In this document: positions 1-12,319 of the stretch, piece by piece
How the letters are laid out: every line of letters starts with the position of its first letter
How positions within the stretch are numbered: the first letter of the stretch is position 1
Source of the DNA: Isoetes taiwanensis
Lineage: Eukaryota > Streptophyta > Lycopodiopsida > Isoetales > Isoetaceae
DNA length: 64,000 bases
Reading direction: 5' to 3'
Assembly: GCA_021234155.1 (NCBI GenBank)
Contig: JAJEKV010000266.1
Coordinates: forward strand, 124,001-188,000
The notes under the pieces: generated by a model
What the model saw: the letters and a program-made list of their open reading frames with translations, nothing else
The model's database searches: none
Told to the model about the DNA's origin: nothing
Program-made: the position numbers and the translations under genes

Positions 1-2622
1 ACAAAGGTCGGGACTGAAAAGATGGAGAAGTGCTAGCAGCAGACTTCTTCCACGAGCTTCCCGGAGGCAGCGGGGAGGATCAAAGCGGACGAGCACAATA
101 AAAGCCACGGAAGGTACCTCAAGACAAGAAGGCGGCATAGTGGGGCGTGACAGCGTCAAGCCATGTGATCGAGGGATCGAACAAGGAAGTTTGGAAGCTT
201 CGATGGAGAAGCAACTAAGGCGAGGCGAGCCGGCGACTTACCTGTGACCTTGCATGCAACTTGGTGAACAAGGATGAGCGATTCAAAGAACAAGCTGCGA
301 GAAGAGAACAACTCGGAGGAGTATAGCCAAAGGAATCGCGCCACGACCTCAAGAGGCGCCTTCAAATAGCTTCAAGTATCATGAAGGGGGGAACAATTAT
401 TGCCCGAGAACAGGATCAAGAAGCAGACTGAAATGTCGAAGCATCAACGACAAGCACACCTTAGTTAGAATGTGATGCAAAGCGGTTGTGCCATAGCCGA
501 CAAACATCGGAGGGCCCAAGTATATCAACAAGTTACCCCGAGATGCGAGCCGGCGTACAAATAGGAGGATATAGATCGTCAACACCATTGCACGGGAGGA
601 ACACCGATGACATTGCCAAGGAGTAGGTGTCAACTTTCGAAGGGAGGCACAAGGGAGACCTAATAGCTCTAGTAGTAATTGTAATTATGTAAGCTATATG
701 TTGTGCATGTATAGTTCCCTTGTTATTTCTTCCCTCCCATAGCGTAACACATCAAAGGAAGAGATGTCATGCAAGTTGCAGGGGTGAAGCAATCAACATA
801 AATCAACACTCTTGGGCAACACGATAGCGACAAGAGGACTCGGCGTATGAGACATCGATGGAGTCGAAGAAACAATATCGGATCTGAGTCATCCTTTAGG
901 CGCCAAGACAAAGAGTTCAAGATGAAAGATCTCTTTTCTTGGCGCCACTTTCAGGCATTTGAAAAGCGGCATGCAAGATTCAAATGATCAAGTACACCAT
1001 CAAGCCACCAGCAATGAGAGGCTTCTAGCGAACAAAGTCAACCTCTACATCAAAGAGGAGCCACCGTCAAGGAATTTGGAAGTATCGAGCGACTCGGGAG
1101 AACGTTACCTTGCTCCTTCAAGCGGGCACGGCCCGGATGAGCTTCTAGCAAGCTCAAAGATCTAAGGCCATGGGGCCTAGTAGGTTAAATGTATGGATGG
1201 TAACATCCATATTGGGATTAGAAGGCAATTAGGATATTCTCGTTGAAAGGATTGCCCAATTGGGAAAGGAGCATAGGAGTAACTAAAATTATACACGATT
1301 GTTAACAGACATCCAACGTATTGAAACCACTTGGTGAGATTGATCTCCTCGCTAAGAAGGAATCACTACTAGGATAATTGTTGACCATGTATAAATCTAG
1401 TATCTCCAAAAGAATAATCAACCGAAGAAAAAAAAAGTAATCTAACAAGTCCGGCCAACTTGTTACGATGACATCAATTCGATTGGTAGGAATATTCCAA
1501 GAGTTTAAATAACTAAGAAAGGGGGAATCTCTAGAATAATAAAATAATAGTACATGCAAGGTACATCTAAAATAAGAATTATAGTAATCAAATAGTCTTT
1601 TGAGACAAAAGGAATTGTCGTCATGACAAAACCTTGTGGTTTAGAATCGTTCTAACTAAGTAGATAACCCATAATTATATTGAAATAAATGATAACATAA
1701 TATGTGCATCCATCTTAGATGGTTATATATGTTAGCTAAGGCTAGTAACTTAATGCGCTAAGTAAGAAGCGTATAACCTCTTAAGGGGAGAGAATAGATA
1801 TGACGTTGTGTGCAATGTCATTGAAGGGGTGCAGGACCATTTTCTTTTCGAAGAAAGTGGGAGGGCTCAATCTTATGATTGAACGTACTTGCACCAAATT
1901 GACTGACCGTAGAATAGAGTTCACTCCGGCAATGGCCGAAGCGAATAGAGCGTAAGATAGATAGATAGATAGCTCAGGAGGCCTTCAACGTGCGAGACTG
2001 ACGTAGTAGTGAACTACACCAACGAAGTGGAGCAAAACTATGGGAGCAATGAACGACCAAGTCACCTCCAAACTACTCGACGCCGGCTCAATGAGTGGAT
2101 GCGTTCTAGCCTTAGGTAAGGTATGCACATGTATTATAAGCTTTAATGTGTCTTATTGATAAGTTAAATATAGATCCTAATAACTGCATAGAAATTGTTG
2201 TACGTATATGTATCATAGGGAAATAAGTTAAATAACAACGATAATGTGAAGTAGCATGTTAATTAATCCTTTAAAGGATGCAATTCCTTCAAGGATAGCT
2301 ATAGGTCCTTATAAATATAAATAGAAAATAGAATTAGGATATACTTAAGTGCATCTTAGGGATATACTTCCAAGGGTAATGCAGGACCCAAGGAAGAGAA
2401 TAAGAAGCACATCTAATTCTTGTGTATGATAAAACCACGTCTATAATACAATAGGTCTAAATCGGGGTTATTGTTTAAATAATCGCGATCTAAAAGTCGT
2501 TAAATATTGCAAAGCTTAGAGTAAATATAATTGTACTATCGGAAGTAATGTATTGATACTATGATAATGTTAATTCATAAATATTACCTTAGGGTAATTA
2601 TGTTAATCACATGCATTAAGGG

Positions 2623-2644
2623 AAAAAAAAAAAAAAAAAAAAAA
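2623..2644. repeat. Poly(A) tract
   Basis: An uninterrupted run of about 22 A follows GGG. It could be the tail of an old retroposon on the plus strand, but no target duplication was found around it. Confidence 0.6.
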
Positions 2645-3227
2645 ATTGGCTCGGGCATGTCGATTTGTGTTTAGATTAGTTTCATGTGTAGTTAAGATTA
2701 ATCTGCATGCAACCTATGCTTGGTATGGATTGCATGCGTTGTTACCGATGATGAGACCTTCTACGGTGATCTCTAGGGTATGGTGTAATGTCAATGTAGG
2801 CATGACCGCGTTTTCACTGGACGCAGTGGAAGGTAGATTAGAAAGTCTACTTACGTCCCCACGAAAGTAGGCGACCTCGAGAGAAAGGAGGTCATTAAGG
2901 AATGCATTGATAGGAAAGGCACCTTTAGCCCCATATATGCTTTGATAGGAGGAATCTATCCTTCACGCCCCCCACGCGGGAAGGATATCCTCCATGCTGG
3001 GCAACTAGAGGTGTAGGCATGAGCGGCATATAGGCATATAGGCGCTGTCTCCACGACCATAATGGAAGATCCACCCTCTTCCCCTGTAGGGAGATTAGCC
3101 ATGCATCCATGTAGATAGGTGGGGTGGTCACCATATAACCAAAATTTTTTTGTAATAATTAATAATAGGTAAGTAATCGAGCCTGAGGCCAATAGAGCTC
3201 TGGGAGGGCAAGGAGGTCGAACTACGA

Positions 3228-3570
3228 AGGCTTGCAACACAAATTTTGTTATAATGTGTTGCAAGGGATGAAGGGTACCTTAGAAGTGTAAATTTTGTAT
3301 GAAATTGATAAACTTTGATAAACTTAAATGTTGTATTAAGTAAGGTTAATAATTACCTTGCGTGGATTAAGTTATGATGTGATAAGTTAATAGGATAACG
3401 AAATAGTAATGTCTTAAACATTACCTTAGAGTAATTCTAATAATTAAGATAGTAAGTATGTAATTATAGATATTGTAAAATTAATGCGGGATTTTAAGGT
3501 GCGAAGACCTGCAACACAAATTTTGTTGGAATGTGTTGCAAGGAATGAAGAGTACCTTAAATAATAATTG
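3228..3570. repeat. Direct repeat pair, each copy with a short hairpin
   Basis: Two copies about 275 bp apart (from about 3231 and 3509) share TTGCAACACA, an A/T-rich loop and TGTGTTGCAA, giving a 10-bp stem in the first copy. Downstream words (GTACCTTA, GATAAACT, AAATGTTGT) also recur. This is a local tandem duplication of a hairpin-bearing unit of unknown origin. Confidence 0.6.
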
Positions 3571-3828
3571 TATATGAAAGTGTTAAATTGTGATAAACTA
3601 AATGTTGTGATAATAGAAACTAATAAGTACCTTATTTTAGTAGAAGTTCTGAATTGACAACTTATTTGATAATGTAATGGCGTAATAATGATTTAAAAAT
3701 ATTATCTTAAGGTAATCGTAATAAATGTGTAAGTATTATAGTAGTATATCGTATGCATCGGGTTGATTGCGGAGGTTAGGAAGATTCAAGGTGGGGAGAA
3801 CCACGATCTTTGCCGGACAGCATCATTT

Positions 3829-3846
3829 CAAAAGGTAGGGGGAGAA
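3829..3846 (+). other. Polypurine tract before a putative LTR start
   Basis: AAAAGGTAGGGGGAGAA is followed immediately by TGTGGCGTTCC. A purine run abutting TG is what is expected at the 3' LTR boundary of a Ty3/gypsy-like element. The 7-kb repeat begins at this point, which suggests the repeat starts at an LTR edge. Confidence 0.5.
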
Positions 3847-6800
3847 TGTGGCGTTCCGGCCAAGATCTACGCTCCCGGGGACGTATATTGTCTTTGCCCG
3901 TCACGCGTTACACGCCACCCGGTGGCGGTAACGCCAGCGTGTAGCCAAGTGGGTAGCCCTAGGGGCAACTTGCTAAGAATGTGCATTAGTATTAATGTGC
4001 ACATTTTCCAATGTACACATTAATGTGGGCACACATTTCCATGTGGCCACTTGATGCCAAGTGGGCCATACCTATAGGTGCAATTAATGTGCACATTTTC
4101 CAATGTACATTCATTCATTAATGCACACATTTCCATGTGAGCACATTTGGGTGCACACATTTCCATGTGGGCACATTTGGCCACCTAGCCCTTAAAGGCA
4201 AGTGGGCCCTTTCCCCATTATCCCACATGCCTAAAGGGGATAATTGGAAACCCTAACCACCCCCTTGTCTATTTAAGTAGGAGAACCCTAACTTGCCCAT
4301 TTTCGTTTCTAGGGTTTTAGAGCTCTTGTTTTGGCTGCCTCAAGAGCCAAAACCGCCTCCCAGAACTTCTAAATGAGAGAGGCTGCATCATTAGTTTTCC
4401 TTGATTCGAGCATTTCAGGGATGGTCGAAGTTGGTCGGGAGGAGGAACTCAAGGATCGGGGTATTTAGGCAATTTAGTAGTCTAAACCCCATTTCAGCCA
4501 TCGAATCAGTAGGGTTTAGCCTCTTAAATTGCCCATATGACCCTCTAGAACTCTAGATGTGATTCTAACTAAAGAACCTAACTCTATGATATAGATTAGA
4601 TCTTGTTCTTTAGTTCTTACATGATATATATGGATGATGTATCTCTGTGAACTCCTTGTATTGGGAAGGGGGGTAGAGACCTAAAGCTTGGTAGTAGATG
4701 CTCCTAGATTAGCCTCTCTAGCACACTATAGATGCGGCCTGTGCACAAGAGCCACACCTGGTTGTGGGTGAAGGGGCCAGACTGGCTTATAAGGAGGTTC
4801 ATGTTCTGACTCTTGAACGACCCCTATGGTGTGTTAGTACTGCCGGGGGTCACTGTGACTAGGTCTAATGGCTTGCCACTGCGTGTGGGCAAGGCATGGG
4901 CTCGACACTCGTGAGGTAGTGAATATAACCTTCCATTGAGTTCAAGTCGGATATGGGCAGTGGCCCTCTAGTCACCTTGAGTCAGCATTGTAGATCTCTG
5001 GAGGGAGAGATCCCTACCTGCCCCATCGGAACTGGGGAGATGTAACCCAGGATATAGCCCCCTTGGCTATGCATCCGGCGGGCTACAGTCAGGTCCCAAC
5101 ACTTTTCAACCTACTCTGCAAAGTGTGCACAGGAGGGGCGGATGGAGTGGACAACCCTAGGCCATGTTCTTATGCCAGCCAAATCCATTGCCATGAATTC
5201 TGTCTGCAATGAACTCTGGAGACCCAAGCTTGTCAGTCCATCCCCGTGTCTGAGCCTTGGGTAGGATTCCCTATGTGATGTGCTGATCTTCGTCTATGCA
5301 GATATGTGGAGGACCATCCTTCGCGATGGTCATATGATGTTGATGTATGTGCTACTGACATGTATGTTTACGCTTCCGCAGCTAGGTAGGCCCTGAGGGA
5401 GACGGGGTGCAATGACCCTTCCACTCTTCCCACTTGGAACCCATTCACGGTTTGCGGTGTCATGTGGAGGGCCCCTGTATTGGCACGATTTGGTATGGGG
5501 ATGAACTCACGGTTGTATCACGGTGAGTGCAGTATGACAGTAAAGGGGACGCCACAAGCTCAAAATGCATTTCCTTGTAAAAGTTGTTGTATTTAAACTA
5601 CAACTGCCTTCTGGGAACCATAATTGGTTACGGGAGGTGAAAGCGCTTTTGACCCTATCATGTTTGAATGGCCCTATCTTTCTTCACGGACTTGGATTGA
5701 CATGTGGTTTTTGTGTCATTTTATTATCGTGTAGAAAAAATATCGTGGTAATCAAAAAATTTGAAAAAATCATTTTGTCGGAGACAGGTTTTACTTTATG
5801 TAAACATGAAGCTTTTGGTACTTGACCCCCCCGAGTTTGCTAGAGCATAACTTACAAGAATGGAGGTGTATATATTTTTAGGTATTTTTCTCGTGGACCA
5901 TGACTGCCATATATGAACTCCTAGGAAGGGTTCGAATAGATTTTGTACCATTGATTTTATATGAATTTTAAAGTGAACACTGCAAATGGACCATTTCTGG
6001 TCCATCACCGACCACTCTAGTGTTAAGCCCCTCCTAACAATGTTTTGAATGGGATGTTTTGGCTTACAAAGTTGCATTTGAAAATGAAAAACATCATTTG
6101 GAGCGAGATAGTAAGCATTTCCAAATCACCTTCCATGCACACCCTTGCCAATATTTGATGATGTGAGTGTGTTGCTAAAGGCAATTAGTTTCATTTTGCT
6201 TCAATATTGTTGTTTCTAAAGATAGACCTTTCTGCTTACGAACATATTTGTCTTCCCATGAAACCATCCGGCTATAATGCAGAAGCCAAAATTTGTGGTG
6301 TTGTAAATGGTTTCTCAATGTAGTTCTTAGAGATCAAATTAGCCAGATTATGCTGCGAGATGTGGCAACTTGGTATGTACCGGGAACCGTTTGTACCCAT
6401 GGTAACAAATGCCACTTGAAATGGAGTGTAAGGCATGCACTTTGAAAAGAATGCCTTTGTTTGTAGAGGTGATATATTATTAAGTACAATTTTCTTACTT
6501 TTGGAAACCATTTTGGCAAATGTGGTATAAAAGATATTTTTCATTCATTTATTGATGGTTAACTTTGTCATTTTCTCGGTCGAGGTCGAGTAAATTCTGT
6601 ATGCGAGGTAGGTGGGTTCAATCATGGTATGGCTGCAGGTGCAGCCCCATAATTCTATTTTTGTCTCCTCTTTACTCAAATTGGAGAATTGACATCAATT
6701 ATGGTCGGTCAGGGGCTGACCTTTGGAGAAGCTCCTTAAAGGTGCTCTGGTGAATACTTTTGCAGCACGGGTGAGCAGCATTTGAATACATGCATTTTCT

Positions 6801-8669
6801 AACTTGTTCTAAGTTTTAGAACTAGATAGACAAGTTGAACTAGCAACACGGATTTATGGCAAGAGATTCTTAGAGTTAAATGTTTATCTTTGATGAACTT
6901 AAAAGCGGATGGATTCATATAATGTTTATCTTTGATGACTTAAAGCGGATGGATTCATATAATGTTTATCCGATGAACTTGAAGCGGATGGATTTGAGGC
7001 ATCCAATAAATGCAGTTGCACATAATACACGAAGCGCATGAACACGGTTATTTGGATAGGAAAGCCATATGTGACATTGACATTTGCATCTTCTGACTTC
7101 TCTATAGAATGCTTATGCAATGAGAACCATGCCTTTAAGAGCATCCAAAAGAAGGTATCGAATTTGAAAATGCATGAGTTCCATTAGATGTTCCACTTTC
7201 GCATCACATGATAAACCTACCTACAAGTCATATCTACGCAACATGCCTCTATTAAATAAATGGGGCTCATGCAAATTTGGTTCTCACAAATGAGTATCTT
7301 GTGATGCTCATGATGGTCAACGTTCTTGCAAAAAATCTGATTCTTTATCAAAATAGATTTTAGCCTTTCTTTGCAACATGAGGCGGGTTGTACATCAACA
7401 TTCTCAAACACTTTAATTCTTTTGAAAGTGCTATAAATAAGATATAATCAAAGTCATGATGTTGAAATAAGTAAGCCCTACATAATAAAAAAAATACATG
7501 ATTTAATACAGTAAAATAATTATCATATTTGCCTGCTCCATAAATCCTATGACGATGTAGATGATTTTGATGAGTTCATTATTTTGCTGAAAAGAGCTCA
7601 TCATTTTGTATGAACTGAAGCATGGAACTTCACGCAATCATTCTTGATTTTGCCCTACCATTTGTACCGACTTGACTGTTTCTCATTCATACCATGTCCT
7701 TTGTCTATTTGCGATTTTTTATGAATTGCTCTAGGCACATATGTTTTTGGGATATTGGCCAAGCATCATCATCATATCATTTCCTTGCCCATCATGAGAC
7801 ATCAGCATACCACCCTTTTGTGCTATGCATAAGGGCCTGATATGGTAGTTGATTTGTGTTCTTTGCTAGAACTCTGTTAATAAATGAAATGGTTCTGCAT
7901 AATGTCTCTACTTCAAGAGGTGATAGACATGTTTCCACCATCATCATACAATATAGAGTATGAACTGTAACCCCCAATTCACCTGTCAAAAATCTTTTCT
8001 GTATTTTCTCTATGTCACTCAAACCTTGAAAAACGAACCTAGCCCCCAAACTGGACTTCCATAAAGAACGATTCTTTTAACTTATATTCCAAAAAAGAGT
8101 TTCCTTAGTCTCCAATGTTTAAAATTGTTAATCTTCTTTTTTAAAATGGTAAGGCATTGGACTTGTACTGGAATGCCTTGGTCTGAGGCCATCGCATTCC
8201 TCCCATACCCTTACGTAGGGGCGAGCTCGCCAGGCTGAGGTACTTTCGCACCTCGGGTAAAGACCTTTGGGCAAACCTTCTCCCATGCAATGGTCAAGGG
8301 GAGGAAAATTCTGTCATCGGAGGTTCATAAGAGTCATGTGCCGCAATCCCAAGCCCAAGATCAGACATGCTAACATCATAGGCCACCTGGCTTACATCAT
8401 AGGATATTTTTGAATTTAAGATGCGCTTGAAATGGGCGTGTGTTCCTCCACCCAAAACAATTGAATAAATAGAATGATAGCACCCTTATATTGCAATATC
8501 CAATAATAGGACCCACACTTGATTTGATCTACGATCTTCCACAAAACCACCCTAAATTGTACGAACACTATTACGTCTATAGACACAATAACATTTAGCG
8601 CTTTTAACTCCAACTATGTCTACCCATTCCACACATCCACGATGCGGCAAGATGGCATTAACGTTCTAG

Positions 8670-8824
<155 letters not shown>

Positions 8825-9181
8825 GTTTTTTTTTTGGGGGGGGGAGCAAACAACAAGTTCGAGCATGAAGTGCACAAATTTTATACAAAACCACGTATTT
8901 GTTTTCATAATTTAATGATGAATATATCTATTGTCCTTAAAAGAAAAAAAAATTTAAGATAAGATAAGATGATTTTTTACGTCCACGGGAACTCCACGGG
9001 TTATGGGATGGCACATGCAAGGGCAACGGCCCATTAAAACCTGGGGACTAGGCCCCATCACCAAACACAATAACCCAATATTAAAAGACTACCAGGAAGA
9101 AGATAATGCTAATGCTAGTTCAGTAATTTTGTGCTTCTAAAATTATCTAGACATAGCCAATCCAAGAATTGGAAGGCCATT

Positions 9182-10060
9182 GGTCTAGAATAATTGCTGC
9201 GCCTCCCCTGTACACTGCCCATTTCGTTTTACCTCCTCCATACGGTTACACAATTGAAGAGGGAAGAGGTCCTCCTGTACTGAGAAACTGGTCCCTCTGA
9301 GATGGTTTCCATGCTGAAGAACATGTAAGCGGCTAAGAGTGTCTTGAAATTGAACCAAAAGATGGCGAGGACGATCAGGTCTTGCCGCTTCCACCCCAGT
9401 AGCGGAGACAACTCCACCGACCTTTACATGCATGACATCAGTGGAAAATACTGAGGCAGCATGCTCCTGGCTGCTAGCTCGACACTGCGACTCCTGGTCC
9501 CCTTGGGATTGTGGAGATGTCTGTACTCCCACCTCAACATGTTCCCTTTCAATGTCTGCAGTCCCGCTTTAACACAAGGTTTCTACTGGGCTGTAATTCT
9601 GTATCTAGTGTCTGTACTGAGGCATCACTTGTGCCCATATACTGGGATTTAGGGTCTGGAACGAACGCATGTATTAACTGTAATAAGTGTGTCCATCTCT
9701 CAATAGACACGATCATAGATGTGGCCATCATTCCTCCCTCAGAATGAATGAGTCATACCTGGTCACGAAGTGTAGGCGGCAAACACCGAACTTGCAAGTC
9801 TAGAGCACTTTGGAGATCCTCCCGATCTTGGAAGGTAAATGTACCAGGCCTGCTTGTGCCGATATGAAGAGGCCGCTGGGGAACAAAAAGAGAATATGGC
9901 AAATCCATTATTGCACTTGACCCTGGAGCTATATGCTAGACCGAGCACTTGTGGGACGAGGGACCTCCTGTGTGAACAATGATTCCTGAGTAGGAGGCTT
10001 TTTCTTTTCCCTGGCCATCTTTACACCAAATCTCTCCTTATTACTGGCCCTTTCTATCAT
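9182..10060 (-). pseudogene. Gag/ORF1-like fragment, copy 1
   Basis: The clearest frame (minus, 9532 to 9185) reads STDVMHVKVGGVV, then RPRHLLVQFQDTLSRLHVL, then SVQEDLFP. This pattern, a short strand-forming stretch followed by VQF..LSRLHVL and an xxEDL motif, resembles the C-terminal RNA-binding half of L1-type ORF1 proteins. Upstream, in another frame, the same strand reads FTFQDREDLQSALDLQ near 9810. Several frame changes are needed to link the pieces, so it is not an intact gene. The second copy lies at about 17690-18557. The family assignment is by motif resemblance only. Confidence 0.4.
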
Positions 10061-10869
10061 GGTGAAGATCCTTAAATGAAATCAAAGCAGGTAAATCAAA
10101 GTGGACAGAATCTAGAGCAAACCAAATCACTTTATGAAGCCTTAATCTAAAGGATCTGTAACGCAATATCCAATACTGCAAACCCTATCAAAACCGGCAG
10201 AAACATGACTGTTTTGACATAGAAAACGTAACCAAACACGGACATATCAAATATCATCGAAAAGATCCCGGAGAGAGCTTTCCAACACAATAAGCCTCAC
10301 CTGAAACGGAGTCCTGGATCAAACGTTATGCTAGAAACTGTGTTGCCGGCGAAAAGTTGCGCTACATGGCGCCTAGGGTTCAGATGTAAGGAAGCAAATC
10401 ATTAAGAACAATATTATTATGGGCTAATTGTTGTTCATATAGTATTATGCATCATCTTAAGCCACCATATTTTATGATCGTATATCGACCCTTTTTCCAC
10501 GAGCTGCAAGTCTTATATTTTAACAAATGGATCATGGCCACATAAGGTCTTAAACCAAAATTGTTTTGCCACGACTAGGTTTAAAAACATGTCTCATGAG
10601 GTTGCTGTACAACAGAGAAAACTTATTTTCTTCTGGGGAAAAAACCTCGCCATAAAATAAAGACACCATTTTTTCATCAATCAAAAGCATTTGTTTCCTT
10701 TATTTCTGCCTCAAATCATGCTCCACACTTAGATTAAGAAGATACATGTCTTATTTGTAGCAGCCGGGAAGCCCTCTTCAAGGGATATCACAAATCCAAT
10801 GTGGCAGTTGCAAACAATGTCATAAAGATATACGACAACCATATTTTGATCCTATTGTGGAAAAGGGCC

Positions 10870-12319
10870 ACTTAAACTAATATATCTGAGAATAGAAGTT
10901 TCAATTTAGTGATATAGCGCCACAATATCAATCTTTACTTGATTCTTAATGACCTTCGAGAATTTCAAGGCCAATGAACTCACCTATATGATGTAGTGAT
11001 TGTTCAATGAACCATATGATCTTTGATGTGTCTTTTTCAGCTTTGTAGAGAACACACTATATTTCTCCAAATAAGCATTTCAAATAGTTCAAAATATGAC
11101 AAGGGACATATATATAGGTCCCCTATGTAGGTTGTGTGGCTTTCTTGCAAAAAAATACGGAGAAGCATAGTTATTTTTTACTAGTATAAAACTTGTATAT
11201 CCATTGCTGCTACAAAGCATTAGAGTTTTAGTAGGATAATGTTACAAGTAGGTCATCTTTTATGTACACTATATTTTTCATGAATGCGGGCCTTCCTTTG
11301 CAATATAACTCTCTATTTTCATATTGAAATAACATACCATTTGAAAGATACGAATATAATTAAGCATGAACCATTTATGGTCCATAATTAGACCAATTGT
11401 ATAGAGCATATATCTCTCACTAGCCCTATCCATTTTGTCCCCATAATGATACCATGGTTTCTTACCTTTAATAATATAATTTTTGAAAGGTGTAAGTGGA
11501 AGTTTATGTAGATTCAATTGGCGAATAAATACCCCATAAATTCACAGTTGTTTGTGCTTAAACACTGCCCTCAAATTATGCAAGCTCGTCTAACCAATTA
11601 ATTTTACCCCATACATAAACTAGATTCTAAAGTTGAGATCAAAATTGATCAAGACGTTGCCTCTATTAATTTTTAAACTTGCAGTCCTGTGGACCAATAA
11701 TGGATGCAAGTGGGAGGCATTATTCTTGATCTAACTTGACTTTTTATAGTCATAAACTTCCATATTTTTCTTTGAATTTTTTTGCATTGTTTTCATGACA
11801 TGGGACATTTTGAGAATGTGTTTTTTCAAAGTCGCATCTCGAGGCATAAATCTAGAATAAACATAGAAGACATATTTGAATTTGATGCTATAAAGTTTAG
11901 TCCAAATCTTAAGGTTATGATCAACAAATATTTTCATTACCAAAGTAAATCAAGCTATTCATATCCCAAAAAATTCAACGGATCAATTAACATAAGGAAG
12001 TTATTGATTTTAAATGGACCTATGGACCAATAATGGGCTCAGGTACAGAAACCTTTTTTGATTTCTTATGACCATGTCCCTTGCATTTTTAATGAGCTTG
12101 TTTTTGTATTGATTTCATATCATTTTGAACTTTTATACTATGATTTTTTGGAGGACATCATAGAGTAAGTTTTGCTCTATATGGGGAAATATTAATCATT
12201 GTTACAAGTTACCTAAAATTGAGATCAAAAGTGAAAGTCCAAACGTCAAATTCAAGGCCAGCCAACATTTTTATGGGATGAAGAAACTTGTCAATTGCTT
12301 ATATGTCAAATATTAGCTC
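10870..12319. other. Unique spacer between the 7-kb repeats
   Basis: 1.45 kb of AT-rich sequence with no convincing gene. Short open frames on both strands lack domain signatures and codon regularity. Neither edge shows a clear primer-binding site or polypurine tract, so it does not look like the inside of an element bounded by the two repeats. Confidence 0.5.

Larger units (their letters stand above)
1..3846. other. Gene-free, decayed repeat-like region
   Basis: No open frame here has a recognisable domain. The DNA is AT-rich with many short near-repeats. It contains a TGGCGCC (about 939), which is the kind of 3' tRNA complement used as a primer site by Ty3-type elements, and it ends in a polypurine tract directly before the first 7-kb repeat. 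It could be the worn internal part of a Ty3/gypsy-like or non-coding LARD-like element, but no gag or pol motif is left to prove that. Confidence 0.4.

Noticed and set aside
938-945. TGGCGCC as a firm primer-binding site
   Set aside because: Only seven bases match, and no LTR end or LTR copy could be shown upstream within the window.
5796-6544. Minus-strand frames in the 7-kb repeat, repeated at 14263-15022
   Set aside because: Frames are not conserved between the copies beyond what nucleotide identity dictates, and there are no motifs.
10870-12319. Reading the 1.45-kb spacer as the inside of an LTR element bounded by the 7-kb repeats
   Set aside because: There is no primer-binding site after the left repeat, no polypurine tract before the right one, and no flanking 5-bp duplication.
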